Source: JANWXD01 sp037446115
Lineage (GTDB): Bacteria > Acidobacteriota > Terriglobia > Bryobacterales > Bryobacteraceae
Assembly (NCBI GenBank): GCA_037446115.1
Contig: JBBIJF010000004.1
Location: 62,001 to 126,000, forward strand
Length of the DNA: 64,000 bases
Reading direction: 5' to 3'
Position 1 is the stretch's first letter, and each line of letters begins with the position of its first letter. Below the pieces are notes generated by a model. It was not told where the DNA came from. It did no database searches and worked only from the letters and a program-made list of their open reading frames with translations. A program made the position numbers and the translations under genes. Of the stretch, positions 56,411 to 64,000 are shown in pieces.

Positions 56411-57829
56411 ATGCAGCCGGGGCTTGTCTCCATTCTGGTCCCCCTGTACAACGAGGAGGAGTACATCGTTCCCCTTCTTGAGCGGGTCGTGCGCGCGCCG
56501 CTCCCCGCCGGCCTGGAACGGGAAATCATCGTCGTAGACGACGGGTCCACCGACGGCTCGACCGAGGCCGCCGAATGCTTCGCGCGCCGCTTTCCCGCAA
56601 CCGTGCACCTGATCCGCCACGAGCGCAACCTCGGCAAGGGGGCGGCCGTGCGCACCGCCCTCGAGCATGCTCGCGGCGAGTTCACCCTCATCCAGGACGC
56701 GGACCTCGAGTACGACCCCAACGACTACCCGAAGCTGCTGGCCCCCCTGGTGGAGGGACGCGCCGATGCCGTCTACGGCTCGCGCTTCCTGGTCGCGGGC
56801 GAGCGCCGCGTGCTCTACTTCTGGCACGCGCTGGCCAACCGGATTCTCACCACCTTTTGCAACATGGCCGCGGACCTGAATCTGACCGACGTCGAAACCT
56901 GCTACAAAGCCGCCCGCACGTCGCTCGTGAAAAGCATTCCCCTCCGCAGCAACCGCTTCGGCATCGAGCCGGAACTGACCATCAAGCTCGCCCAGCGCGA
57001 AGCCCGCATCTATGAGACGCCCGTCAGCTACCACGGCCGGACCTACGAGGAAGGAAAAAAGATCGGCTTTCGGGATGCCGTGGCGGCCTTCGGTGTGATT
57101 CTCCGCTACTGGGTGGTCTCCGACATCTATAAAGAGCCGGGGCCGGAAATCCTGGAAACGCTGTCCGGAGCGCCCCGCTTCAACCGCTGGATGGCGGCAA
57201 CCGTGGCGCCGTTCCTCGGGCGCCGCGTGCTCGAAATCGGCGCGGGCATCGGCAATCTGACCCGGCATCTGGCGCGGCGCCGCGAACGTTACATCGCCAC
57301 CGACATTGACGAAGAACATCTGGCCCGACTCCGCACCCGGCTCCGGCACCGGCCGAATCTCGAGATCCGGCGGCTGGATCTGGCCGACCCGGCGGACTTT
57401 CGCGAGCTTGCCGGCTCCGTGGACACCGTGGTGTGCCTGAACGTGCTCGAGCACGTCAAGGACGACCTGACCGGTTTGAAAAACCTCTACAGTGCGCTGG
57501 TTCCCGGAGGGCGCGCCATCGTGCTGGTACCGCACGGGCCGGAGATTTACGGAGCGCTCGATGCCAGCCTCGGCCACCACCGCCGTTACTCACGAAGCGA
57601 ACTCGAGGCACGCATGGCGGAAGCCGGATTCCGGCTGGAGCATCTGATCGAGTTCAACCGGGCCGCCCGGCCCGGTTGGTACCTCAACGGCCGGCTGCTC
57701 CGCCGCAGCAGGATCAGCCCCCTGCAGGTGCGAATCTTCGACCGTCTGGTGTGGCTCTGGAGGCGGGTGGACCACCTGTTGCCGTGGCAGCCCACGTCAT
57801 TGATCGCGGTCGGGAGCAAACCGGCCTAG
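56411..57829 (+). CDS. Fused family-2 glycosyltransferase and SAM-dependent methyltransferase
   Basis: The 472-residue protein joins two enzymes. Residues 1-240 are a GT2 glycosyltransferase of the DPM/undecaprenyl-phosphate sugar transferase type: VSILVPLYNEEEYIVPLLE, IIVVDDGSTDGST, LIQDADLEYDP. Residues about 260-470 are a class I methyltransferase with VLEIGAGIGNLTRHLA, DIDEEHLARL and VVCLNVLEHVKDDL. Such a pair could make and methylate a lipid-linked or surface sugar. TACAAT at 56394-56399 leaves a leader of only about 5 bases; there is no SD. A TTG at 56408 is an alternative start. Confidence 0.88.
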   Translation: MQPGLVSILVPLYNEEEYIVPLLERVVRAPLPAGLEREIIVVDDGSTDGSTEAAECFARRFPATVHLIRHERNLGKGAAVRTALEHARGEFTLIQDADLEYDPNDYPKLLAPLVEGRADAVYGSRFLVAGERRVLYFWHALANRILTTFCNMAADLNLTDVETCYKAARTSLVKSIPLRSNRFGIEPELTIKLAQREARIYETPVSYHGRTYEEGKKIGFRDAVAAFGVILRYWVVSDIYKEPGPEILETLSGAPRFNRWMAATVAPFLGRRVLEIGAGIGNLTRHLARRRERYIATDIDEEHLARLRTRLRHRPNLEIRRLDLADPADFRELAGSVDTVVCLNVLEHVKDDLTGLKNLYSALVPGGRAIVLVPHGPEIYGALDASLGHHRRYSRSELEARMAEAGFRLEHLIEFNRAARPGWYLNGRLLRRSRISPLQVRIFDRLVWLWRRVDHLLPWQPTSLIAVGSKPA

Positions 57830-57858
57830 CCGGTTTCGAGCCACTCCGTGTGATGCGG

Positions 57859-58413
57859 TTAGTCCTTCCCCTTGCCGCGGCCTAGGCCTCGGCCGGGGTT
57901 TTCGCGGTTGATCTGGCCGCGAATTTCGCCTCCGGGGTAGAGTGTGCTGTGAACGTTCGCGTACGCCGCGCCCGCTCGCATGGCCCGGATCACCTCGGCA
58001 AACTCGCCCGGCGCGATTCCTTGACCCGACGGTCCTACGATCTGGCCGGCGGTAATCGTCCCCGTGACCTTACCCCCGGGACTCGGACAGGTCGGTGTCC
58101 CCGAAGGCGCCGGAGCCGGCGCGATCGGCGTCGTGCAGAGCCAGAACATGATGCCCCCGCCCAACCCGCGGGCTCCCAGGTGGACGTGCGCCATGGTGAC
58201 GCTCCCCTCCAGGCCGGAGTACTCGAGTTCATAGCTCAGCTGGGTTTCGGATTCGTTCAACCGGGCTTCGAACTGGCCCGTGCCCGCCGTCGAGAGAGTT
58301 GCCGGAGTCTCCTGGAACCCACTCAGGCGAGCTTTGAACGTCCGAGTACGGGATTCCTCGTCTGCAAAGGCTCCCTGCATAACGAACAGGATCAACAGAA
58401 TCGTCCTCCACAT
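57859..58413 (-). CDS. Exported CHRD-domain protein
   Basis: ATG 58413 follows GGAGG by 6 bases. The 184-residue protein has a signal peptide (to about residue 17) and one CHRD domain: FKARLSGFQETPATLSTAGTG, LSYELEYSGLEGSVTMAHVH, GEFAEVIRAMRAGAAYANVH and PGGEIRGQI. CHRD domains are known from chordin and from many exported bacterial proteins of unknown role. The end is basic and Gly-rich (GRGLGRGKGKD). The promoter is probably the TATAAT that overlaps the inverted repeat upstream. Confidence 0.86.
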   Translation of the reverse strand: MWRTILLILFVMQGAFADEESRTRTFKARLSGFQETPATLSTAGTGQFEARLNESETQLSYELEYSGLEGSVTMAHVHLGARGLGGGIMFWLCTTPIAPAPAPSGTPTCPSPGGKVTGTITAGQIVGPSGQGIAPGEFAEVIRAMRAGAAYANVHSTLYPGGEIRGQINRENPGRGLGRGKGKD

Positions 58414-58453
58414 CTCTGCCTCCGGATCCGTCAGGATTGACCGATGCGCTTCA

Positions 58454-58482
58454 ATTATACTCGGGAACGCTTGCCCCCGAGT
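58454..58482. promoter_or_regulatory. Divergent -10 octamer and 7-base inverted repeat between CHRD and microcompartment genes
   Basis: TATAAT on the minus strand (58459-58454) and TATACT on the plus strand (58456-58461) overlap in ATTATACT. They abut a perfect inverted repeat: ACTCGGG (58459-58465) and CCCGAGT (58476-58482) around a 10-base loop. It could be an operator for one or both transcription units. Confidence 0.45.
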
Positions 58483-58564
58483 GTTAAAATTTCAGCCGTT
58501 GTGTGCGCGTTTTGGCTGTGCTACCGTGTAGGATCAATGTGATTTCAGACGGCGAGGAGGACCT

Positions 58565-58873
58565 ATGGAAGCCCTGGGCATGGTGGAAACCAAGGGGTTG
58601 GTCGGGGCCATCGAGGCCGCCGACGCAATGGTAAAGACGGCGAATGTCGTGCTTACGGGCAAGGAGTACATCGGCGCCGGTTACGTCATGGTGAGCGTGA
58701 GGGGCGACGTCGGAGCGGTGAAGGCCGCCACCGACGCCGGAGCGGCGGCGGCGCGACGGGTCGGCGAGCTCATCGCCGTTCACGTGATCCCGAATCCCCA
58801 CGAAGAGGTCGAGAAGGTCCTGCCCAAGGCCGAAAAAGAGGCCGAGAAGAGCAAAAAGCCGGCCAAGGACTGA
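58565..58873 (+). CDS. Bacterial microcompartment hexamer shell protein (BMC-H, PduA/EutM type)
   Basis: GAGGAGG precedes the ATG. The 102-residue protein is one BMC domain with the usual features: EALGMVETKGLVGAIEAADA, KEYIGAGYVMVSVRGDVGAV and VKAATDAGAAAARRVGELIA, followed by a Lys/Glu-rich tail. BMC-H proteins form the flat hexamers of microcompartment shells. The next gene encodes an aldehyde dehydrogenase, the signature enzyme of catabolic microcompartments. No pentamer (BMC-P) or other shell gene is seen in the window, so this is either a satellite locus or a reduced one. Confidence 0.92.
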   Translation: MEALGMVETKGLVGAIEAADAMVKTANVVLTGKEYIGAGYVMVSVRGDVGAVKAATDAGAAAARRVGELIAVHVIPNPHEEVEKVLPKAEKEAEKSKKPAKD

Positions 58874-58916
58874 AGGGGCCTGACACCGGCGGCTCCTGCA
58901 GGCGCTGCTTTCCCAC

Positions 58917-60773
58917 ATGCCTCACGAACACGACCCCAAGGCGCTCGAAGAGGTCAATACCAAAGTCGAAAAAGCGTACGCCGCCTGGAAAAGGTATGCC
59001 GCCTGGCCTCAGGAGCGCATGGACGTCGTAGTCGAGAAGATGGCCGAAGCCGGCCGCGCCCATGCCCGCCGCCTGGCCGAGATGGCCGTCGAGGAGACCG
59101 GCTACGGCAACGTGGAAGACAAAGTCGCCAAGAACCTGCTCTGCGCCGACTTTCTGCCGCGCACCATGCGCGGGATGAAGCTGGTCGGGCTGTTGCGCGA
59201 ACTGCCGGATCAAAAAATCGTCGAGTACGGGGTCCCGCTCGGCGTCATCGCGGCCGTCATCCCCACGACAAACCCCACCTCCACGGCGATCTACAAGATT
59301 CTGATCTCGCTCAAAGCCGGCAACGCCATTGTGATCAGTCCTCATCCGCGGGCGCGGCGCTGCACTTGCGAGACGGCCGACATTCTTTACCGCGCCGCGC
59401 TCGAAGCCGGGGCACCTGAGGACATCATTCAGTGCCTGACCAATCCCACACTGGAGGCCACCCAGGCGCTCATGCGGCACGAGCGCACCGCCGTGATCCT
59501 GGCCACGGGCGGTCACGGCATGGTGCGCGCCGCCTATTCGAGCGGCAAGCCCGCTTTCGGCGTCGGTCCCGGCAACGTGGCCGTGCTCGTGGACCGCACC
59601 GCAAACATCCCGGACGCCGTAGCCAAGATCGTGCAAGGCAAGTCGTTCGATTACGGCACCGTGTGCTCGAGCGAACAGGCGCTCGTGGCCGAGCAGGCCC
59701 TCCGCGCCACGATCCTCAATGAGCTCAAAGTGCGCAAGGCGCATGTGTGCACGCCCGAGCAGAAGGAGGCTCTCGGCAAGCTCCTGGTGACGCCAAACTG
59801 GACCATCAACCCCAAATGCGTCGGCCAGTCGCCGGTGAAGCTCGCCGAGATGGCCGGTTTCTCCGTGCCCCCGGACACCTCGATCCTGGTGGCCGAACTG
59901 GAAGGCGTCGGCAAACAATACCCGCTTTCCATGGAAAAGCTCTCGCCCGTGCTGGCGCTGTACTTCGTCAAGGACTGGCAGGCGGCGCTCGAAACCTGCG
60001 AGGCCGTGACCCGCTTCGGCGGGCTGGGCCACACGGCGGTGATCTTCTCCAAGGACGACTCGCGCATCCGGGAGTTCGCCGAGCGAATTCCGGCCATGCG
60101 CATCCTCGCCAATACGCCCGCGCCCCACGGCTCGGTCGGGCTCACGACCAACGTCTTCCCTTCGATGACCCTGGGCTGCGGCGCCGCCGCCGGTAACAGC
60201 ACGAGCGACAACGTGGGGCCGCAGCACCTGATCAACATCAAGCGGCTGGCCTACGCCGTGCGTCGGGCCGAGGAAGCGCTGGCGATTCCCGGACCGGCAG
60301 AAGCAGTCCGCCTGCCGGCGACAGAAGTCCCGGTGGCCGCAACGGCAACCCCCTCAGTGAGGCTGGACCGGCAAACGGTGATGGCGGCCGTCGAGCAGTA
60401 TCTGGCCCAGCGCGGCATCCGCCTGGATGGCGAGCCGGTCACGCCGCCGCCACCGCCGCCTGCGGCATCTCCTAGCGCCCCGGTAGCGGCCGAGGCGGTT
60501 GTGGACCGGTTTCTCGCCGCCAAGCGCGCCGCCAAGACTCCGGCGCCCGAGGCGCAGGCCACGGCCGCACCCGCCTGTGGTTGTGTTCATACCGGCGAAA
60601 GCGGCGGAGCTCAGCCCGCAACCGCGGTGGCGGACTTCGTCTGTGAAAATGATGTGCGCGAAGCGATCCGCGCCTCGCGCAAGATCTACATCGGGCCGAA
60701 GACCATCGTCACGCCCGCAGCCAGAGACCTGGCAGAACGGCATGACGTGCTCGTCTTCACCCAGCAAACATGA
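58917..60773 (+). CDS. CoA-acylating aldehyde dehydrogenase of a microcompartment, with long C-terminal extension
   Basis: Residues 1-465 form an EutE/PduP-type aldehyde dehydrogenase: VIPTTNPTSTAIYKILISL, GPGNVAVLVDRTANIP, and the catalytic Cys250 in GTVCSSEQA. It would turn a toxic aldehyde into acyl-CoA inside the shell. The extra 150 residues hold an amphipathic helix (RQTVMAAVEQYLAQRGI, about 485-503) like an encapsulation peptide, a Pro/Ala linker with a second helix, a Cys pair (ACGCVH) and a final segment (about 575-618: AIRASRKIYIGPKTIVTPAA) that loosely resembles EutQ/EutT-type N-termini. The stop overlaps the next gene by ATGA. Confidence 0.87.
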   Translation: MPHEHDPKALEEVNTKVEKAYAAWKRYAAWPQERMDVVVEKMAEAGRAHARRLAEMAVEETGYGNVEDKVAKNLLCADFLPRTMRGMKLVGLLRELPDQKIVEYGVPLGVIAAVIPTTNPTSTAIYKILISLKAGNAIVISPHPRARRCTCETADILYRAALEAGAPEDIIQCLTNPTLEATQALMRHERTAVILATGGHGMVRAAYSSGKPAFGVGPGNVAVLVDRTANIPDAVAKIVQGKSFDYGTVCSSEQALVAEQALRATILNELKVRKAHVCTPEQKEALGKLLVTPNWTINPKCVGQSPVKLAEMAGFSVPPDTSILVAELEGVGKQYPLSMEKLSPVLALYFVKDWQAALETCEAVTRFGGLGHTAVIFSKDDSRIREFAERIPAMRILANTPAPHGSVGLTTNVFPSMTLGCGAAAGNSTSDNVGPQHLINIKRLAYAVRRAEEALAIPGPAEAVRLPATEVPVAATATPSVRLDRQTVMAAVEQYLAQRGIRLDGEPVTPPPPPPAASPSAPVAAEAVVDRFLAAKRAAKTPAPEAQATAAPACGCVHTGESGGAQPATAVADFVCENDVREAIRASRKIYIGPKTIVTPAARDLAERHDVLVFTQQT

Positions 60774-61264
60774 AGCACAATCTCGACGCACTCAAGACGG
60801 AGATCGCCGATTACCTCTCCAGTCGCGGCTTTGCGGTCTTCCACGGACAGGCCCGCACGGATGAGGCGCACGGATTGTACTGGGATGCGGCGAACTATCC
60901 GGATTTCCGCGGTTTTCTCGCCGTGGCCGAGGCCCTCGGCGTCAAACTCATTGTGTTCCACCACCGTGTGTTCACACCGGCGGCTCTCGACAGCGCCTTC
61001 GAGGAACTCGAGGAGGCTGATGTCCCTCCCGAAGAGCGGCTTCCCCTGGAGCGGCGCCTGCGCGAACTGCGAGTCTACCAGGGGCTGACGGCCGTCATCG
61101 AACTGTCTTTCGACTATGAGGGCCGCACCTACGTCTACGAAGTCGAAAGCGACTGGCACCGGCAGTTCATGGACACGCTGGACGAAATCGAGAGCTACTT
61201 TCCGGAGGAAGGCGAAGAGGAGGGCGAGCAGGACTCCTTCGGAGGGTATTTTTCCAGAAATTGA
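60770..61264 (+). CDS. Hypothetical acidic protein coupled to the microcompartment dehydrogenase
   Basis: The 164-residue protein begins at an ATG that overlaps the dehydrogenase stop as ATGA, so it is translated with it. It has no signal peptide or membrane segment. The N-terminal half looks alpha/beta (VFHGQARTDEAHGLYWDA, LGVKLIVFHHRVFTP), and the C-terminus is very acidic (SYFPEEGEEEGEQ). I do not recognise a family. The tight coupling suggests a role with the shell or its cargo. A TTG within its stop could start recJ. Confidence 0.7.
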   Translation: MKHNLDALKTEIADYLSSRGFAVFHGQARTDEAHGLYWDAANYPDFRGFLAVAEALGVKLIVFHHRVFTPAALDSAFEELEEADVPPEERLPLERRLRELRVYQGLTAVIELSFDYEGRTYVYEVESDWHRQFMDTLDEIESYFPEEGEEEGEQDSFGGYFSRN

Positions 61265-61272
61265 CGCGCCGC

Positions 61273-63006
61273 ATGCCTTCGCCGGTACGCTGGAAGCTGC
61301 CGCAATCGGACGAGCAGCGGGCCGCCCGGCTGGCAGCCGAGCTTCGCATCCAACCGCCCGCAGCTCGCGTGCTCGTGCGGCGCGGCTACAGCGATCCGAA
61401 GCAGGCGCGCCGATTCCTCCAGCCGTCGCTCCAAGACCTGCATGATCCCTTTCGGCTCACGGGCATGCGGGAGGCGGTCGCCCGGCTCAAGCAAGCCGTC
61501 GAGCGCAGCGAGGTCATCCTGCTCTACGGGGACTACGATGCCGACGGGACCACGGCCGTGGTGCTCCTCAAGAAGGCGATCGAGCTTGCGGGCGGACAGG
61601 TGCGGTATCACGTACCGCACCGTTTCCGCGAGGGCTACGGGATGCGGGCGGAAGTGATCGAGCAGGCGGCCCGCGAGGGAGTCCGTCTCATCCTCAGCGC
61701 CGACACCGGCATCCGCTCCATGGACGCCGTCCAACGCGCCCGCCTCCTCGGTCTGGACGTGATCATCACCGACCATCACCTGCCGGATGCGCAGTTGCCT
61801 CCGGCCACCGCCATTCTCAATCCGAACCAGCCCGGCTGCGACTATCCCGACAAGAATCTTTGCGGGGCCGGCCTTGCGTTCAAGCTCGCCCAGGCGCTGT
61901 TTCGCTCTCTGGGGTGGCCGGAAGCCAAGCTGCGCCGGATGGAGGAATCTTTCCTGAAGCTGGCGGCCATCGCCACGGTTGCCGATGTCGTGCCCCTGAC
62001 GGGCGAGAATCGCATCCTGGTGAGGCAGGGGCTGGATGCTCTGCGGAAGGTCCGCAATCCGGGCCTCCGGGCCCTGCTGCGAACCGCGGGATTTGGCGAG
62101 GGCGACAGACCCTCTGCGGGACAGGTTGCTTTTCGTATCGCGCCCCGCATCAACGCGGCCGGGCGCATGGCGGATGCGGCCGAGGTCATTCGCCTGTTCT
62201 TGACCGACGACCCGCAGACGGCAGCCGAACTGGCCGCGCGGCTGGAAAGCTGGAACCAGGAGAGGCAGCAGGCGGAAACCGAAATCCTGACGCGAATCCT
62301 CGAGCAGTGCCGCCGGGAGCCCGTCACGCCGCAACACAAGGCGCTGGTTTTTGCAGGCGAGCACTGGCACCGCGGCGTGGTCGGTATCGTGGCTTCGCGG
62401 CTCGTTGAGGAGTTTCACCGCCCCTCCTTCGTCCTGAGCCTGGACCACCAGGCGGGCGTCGCCCAGGGTTCCGGACGGAGCATTCCCCGGTTTCATCTGC
62501 TCGGAGCGCTCGAAGCGATGTCCGATTTGTTCCAGCGCTTCGGGGGACACCACCAGGCCGCGGGAGTCACTCTCGCCACCGAGCGCGTCACCGAGTTCCG
62601 CCGGCGCCTGAATGAGTACGCCGCCACGCGGCTCACCGACGAGGATCTCGTTCCGGAACTGGAGATCGACGCCGTCCTGGACCTTCGCGAGGTCAACGAT
62701 CGTTCCGTAAGCGAAGTACTCGACTTAGCCCCTTTCGGCTGTGGTAACCCGCGCCCGCTGTTCGCGGTCCTCGGAGCGGAAGTGGTGGGTGATGCTTCGG
62801 TCTGGAACGAAAAACACCTTCGCCTCCACTTGCGCCAGAACGGACGGACGTTGACGCTGACCGGCTGGAGGATGGCGCATCTGGCCGGGGAACTGGGCCG
62901 CGGCGCCCGCGTGGACGCCGTCGTCTCCGTCGAGGAGGACCCTCGCGGCGCGGCACGCGGCTGGGAAGGCTGGGCGCTGAATCTGGAGGCCGTGAAAAAA
63001 AGCTAG
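61273..63006 (+). CDS. recJ: Single-stranded-DNA-specific exonuclease RecJ
   Basis: From ATG 61273 the enzyme has 577 residues; TTG 61261 would add 4. RecJ degrades ssDNA 5' to 3' in recombination and repair. DHH-family motifs are in order: YGDYDADGTTAVVLL, LSADTGI, ITDHHLPDAQLPP, ATVADVVPLTGENR, then DHHA1 GRSIPRFHL with FGGHHQAAG and a C-terminal OB-fold (FGCGNPRPLF). It follows the microcompartment genes without a gap, but a functional link is unlikely. Confidence 0.93.
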   Translation: MPSPVRWKLPQSDEQRAARLAAELRIQPPAARVLVRRGYSDPKQARRFLQPSLQDLHDPFRLTGMREAVARLKQAVERSEVILLYGDYDADGTTAVVLLKKAIELAGGQVRYHVPHRFREGYGMRAEVIEQAAREGVRLILSADTGIRSMDAVQRARLLGLDVIITDHHLPDAQLPPATAILNPNQPGCDYPDKNLCGAGLAFKLAQALFRSLGWPEAKLRRMEESFLKLAAIATVADVVPLTGENRILVRQGLDALRKVRNPGLRALLRTAGFGEGDRPSAGQVAFRIAPRINAAGRMADAAEVIRLFLTDDPQTAAELAARLESWNQERQQAETEILTRILEQCRREPVTPQHKALVFAGEHWHRGVVGIVASRLVEEFHRPSFVLSLDHQAGVAQGSGRSIPRFHLLGALEAMSDLFQRFGGHHQAAGVTLATERVTEFRRRLNEYAATRLTDEDLVPELEIDAVLDLREVNDRSVSEVLDLAPFGCGNPRPLFAVLGAEVVGDASVWNEKHLRLHLRQNGRTLTLTGWRMAHLAGELGRGARVDAVVSVEEDPRGAARGWEGWALNLEAVKKS

Positions 63007-63029
63007 CCTCAATTTCGTTGCAGAGTCCG

Positions 63030-63045
63030 AGCGCCCCGAGGCGCT
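63030..63045 (+). terminator. Possible terminator hairpin after recJ
   Basis: AGCGCC (63030-63035) and GGCGCT (63040-63045) form a perfect 6-base stem with a CCGA loop about 25 bases after the recJ stop. There is no clear T-tract, so the call is weak. The remaining sequence up to 63155 shows only the SD of the next gene. Confidence 0.3.
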
Positions 63046-63155
63046 TGTGCGGATGTCCTCATTCCCACCGAGCGACCATGTGCGTGGGCAGGGTGTTTCA
63101 GTCAGGATCCGTCTCGACCAAAAAAACGGCGCTGGAATGGCGCCAAGGAGGCGGT

Positions 63156-64000
63156 ATGTGGAAGGACGGAGCAAGGCGCAAAGCAGGAACGGGGCCGGCG
63201 TTGCTCTCACTCACGTTTGCAGCCGGACTGATTTGGGCGAATGGAATCCTTCCGGAGCCACGAAACCTCGATCCGATGTATTCCTTCCAACTCAAGGAGA
63301 AGGCGAAGCTGGACTACACGCCGCTGATCTGGCGCATCCGGGCGGAGCATGGGAAGTTGTGGCTCCTGTGGTCTTCGCGCGGGAGCCCGGTGCGGTACTT
63401 CCTTGCTTCGCTCACCCCCGACGGGCAGCGGATCCACGTCTTGCCCATGGACCCGAGCGCCGAGAACGTGGATATCACTCCGACGTTGAACGGTTTCGCG
63501 AGTCTGATCTCCCGGCGCTCAACCTCGGGGTTCCGGCGGGAGTTAATTCTCGCCGAGCACGACCCGCAGGGAAATCTGTTGTGGCAGAGCGCGGTCCCAT
63601 GCGGAGGCATGGATGCCCTGACTTCGGTCGGCAGCCGCCCGGCTCTGCTCTGTAGCGACGGCCTCCTCAGGGTCTATGGGGACGACGGAACGCCGGCCGT
63701 GAGGCAAACCTGGGGGCGTCGCGGAACCATTCTCATGGCTTTTGCCGGGAACCGGATCGCGATCGTGGACCAGGCAACCGCCCAGGTGCTCGTGCAGGAT
63801 CTGGAGGGGAACACGGTATCCGCGGTCACCGGGACGACACCGGAAATCGAAGAGGCCAGGCGAAACAACCTGGCGGTGGAACAGGAGCTGGCTCGGCGCG
63901 CGGGACCCAACCAGGATCCGAATCGCGTTTCCTTGATCGTGCTCGACGCTGCCTCCGACGGCACCACCGGCGCGCTCCTGGTCTCCCCGCACCGCCCGAT
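63156..64000 (+). CDS. Exported protein of unknown function (C-terminus beyond window)
   Basis: ATG 63156 follows AAGGAGG closely and the frame stays open to the window edge for 281 residues. A signal peptide or anchor is at about 12-29 (GPALLSLTFAAGLIWANG). The rest has repeated short strand patterns (LWLLWSSRGSPVRYFLA, NLLWQSAVPCGG, RPALLCSDGLLRVYG, NRIAIVDQATAQVLVQD), as in a beta-propeller of the kind seen in many acidobacterial exported proteins. No family is assigned. The start was chosen for the strong ribosome site. Confidence 0.72.
   Translation, partial: MWKDGARRKAGTGPALLSLTFAAGLIWANGILPEPRNLDPMYSFQLKEKAKLDYTPLIWRIRAEHGKLWLLWSSRGSPVRYFLASLTPDGQRIHVLPMDPSAENVDITPTLNGFASLISRRSTSGFRRELILAEHDPQGNLLWQSAVPCGGMDALTSVGSRPALLCSDGLLRVYGDDGTPAVRQTWGRRGTILMAFAGNRIAIVDQATAQVLVQDLEGNTVSAVTGTTPEIEEARRNNLAVEQELARRAGPNQDPNRVSLIVLDAASDGTTGALLVSPHRP

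Noticed and set aside
1..64000. tRNA, rRNA, CRISPR array, insertion sequence, phage attachment site or replication origin
   Set aside because: I looked in all gaps and found no cloverleaf-like sequence, regular direct repeats with spacers, transposase gene, terminal inverted repeats or DnaA-box cluster. A short or degenerate element could still have been missed without a search program.

Overview
The window is GC-rich, densely coded bacterial chromosome that most resembles an acidobacterium of the Bryobacterales/Solibacter group. The basis is gene content: two secreted proteins with the Solibacter-type TIGR03437 C-terminal domain, an Oar-like TonB receptor beside a membrane-anchored winged-helix regulator, a CRTAC1-type FG-GAP protein, a CHRD protein and many Tat-exported sugar isomerase/oxidoreductase genes. 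I see no rRNA, tRNA, insertion sequence, CRISPR array or phage gene. No stretch over 300 bases lacks a gene; the longest gaps (12180-12384, 47195-47367, 58414-58564, 63007-63155, 30271-30410) look regulatory or empty.

Layout. 1-1522: a MarR regulator with a four-cysteine tail, overlapping a protoglobin gene (cut by the window edge), divergent from clpS. 1576-8605: exported serine hydrolase, citrate synthase, DHH phosphoesterase, ECF sigma factor with zinc-finger anti-sigma factor, FG-GAP protein. 8673-16016: TonB receptor, its likely regulator, two TPR proteins. 16020-22318: sugar isomerases and a Gfo/Idh/MocA oxidoreductase flanking a coupled operon of unknown function (16945-19920). 22377-30270: sugar-acid catabolism (YjhG-type dehydratase, zinc dehydrogenase, GarD-type dehydratase) interrupted by a McrBC-like restriction pair. 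30411-33918: cupredoxin, HD-GYP phosphodiesterase and beta-barrel operon. 33925-40432: CoA-binding protein, RluB-type synthase, ScpA/ScpB, UvrA, MutY. 40509-46365: TIGR03437 proteins, a glycine-zipper protein and an adenylation-carrier-thioesterase enzyme. 46319-51660: LysR regulator and leuABCD. 51716-57829: amidohydrolase, cyclophilin-like protein, fused AroD-AroE, threonine dehydrogenase, cytochrome c, fused glycosyltransferase-methyltransferase. 57859-64000: CHRD protein, a small microcompartment operon, RecJ, and a partial exported protein.

The best candidate for an undescribed system is the minus-strand operon 19920-16945. A near-consensus promoter with upstream direct repeats drives, in order, a 70-residue peptide, a minimal nucleotidyltransferase, a PqqD-like peptide-binding protein, a thymidylate-kinase-like P-loop kinase and a nucleoside-diphosphate-kinase-like protein. 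The last four genes overlap at each junction, two of them by a shared ATGA. The set suggests a peptide modified by nucleotidyl or phosphoryl transfer; the chemistry is inference.

Other points of interest are the MarR/protoglobin pair, the microcompartment mini-operon whose dehydrogenase has a long C-terminal tail, the cupredoxin/HD-GYP operon, the thioesterase with a cysteine nucleophile, and back-to-back -10 elements in divergent gene pairs.
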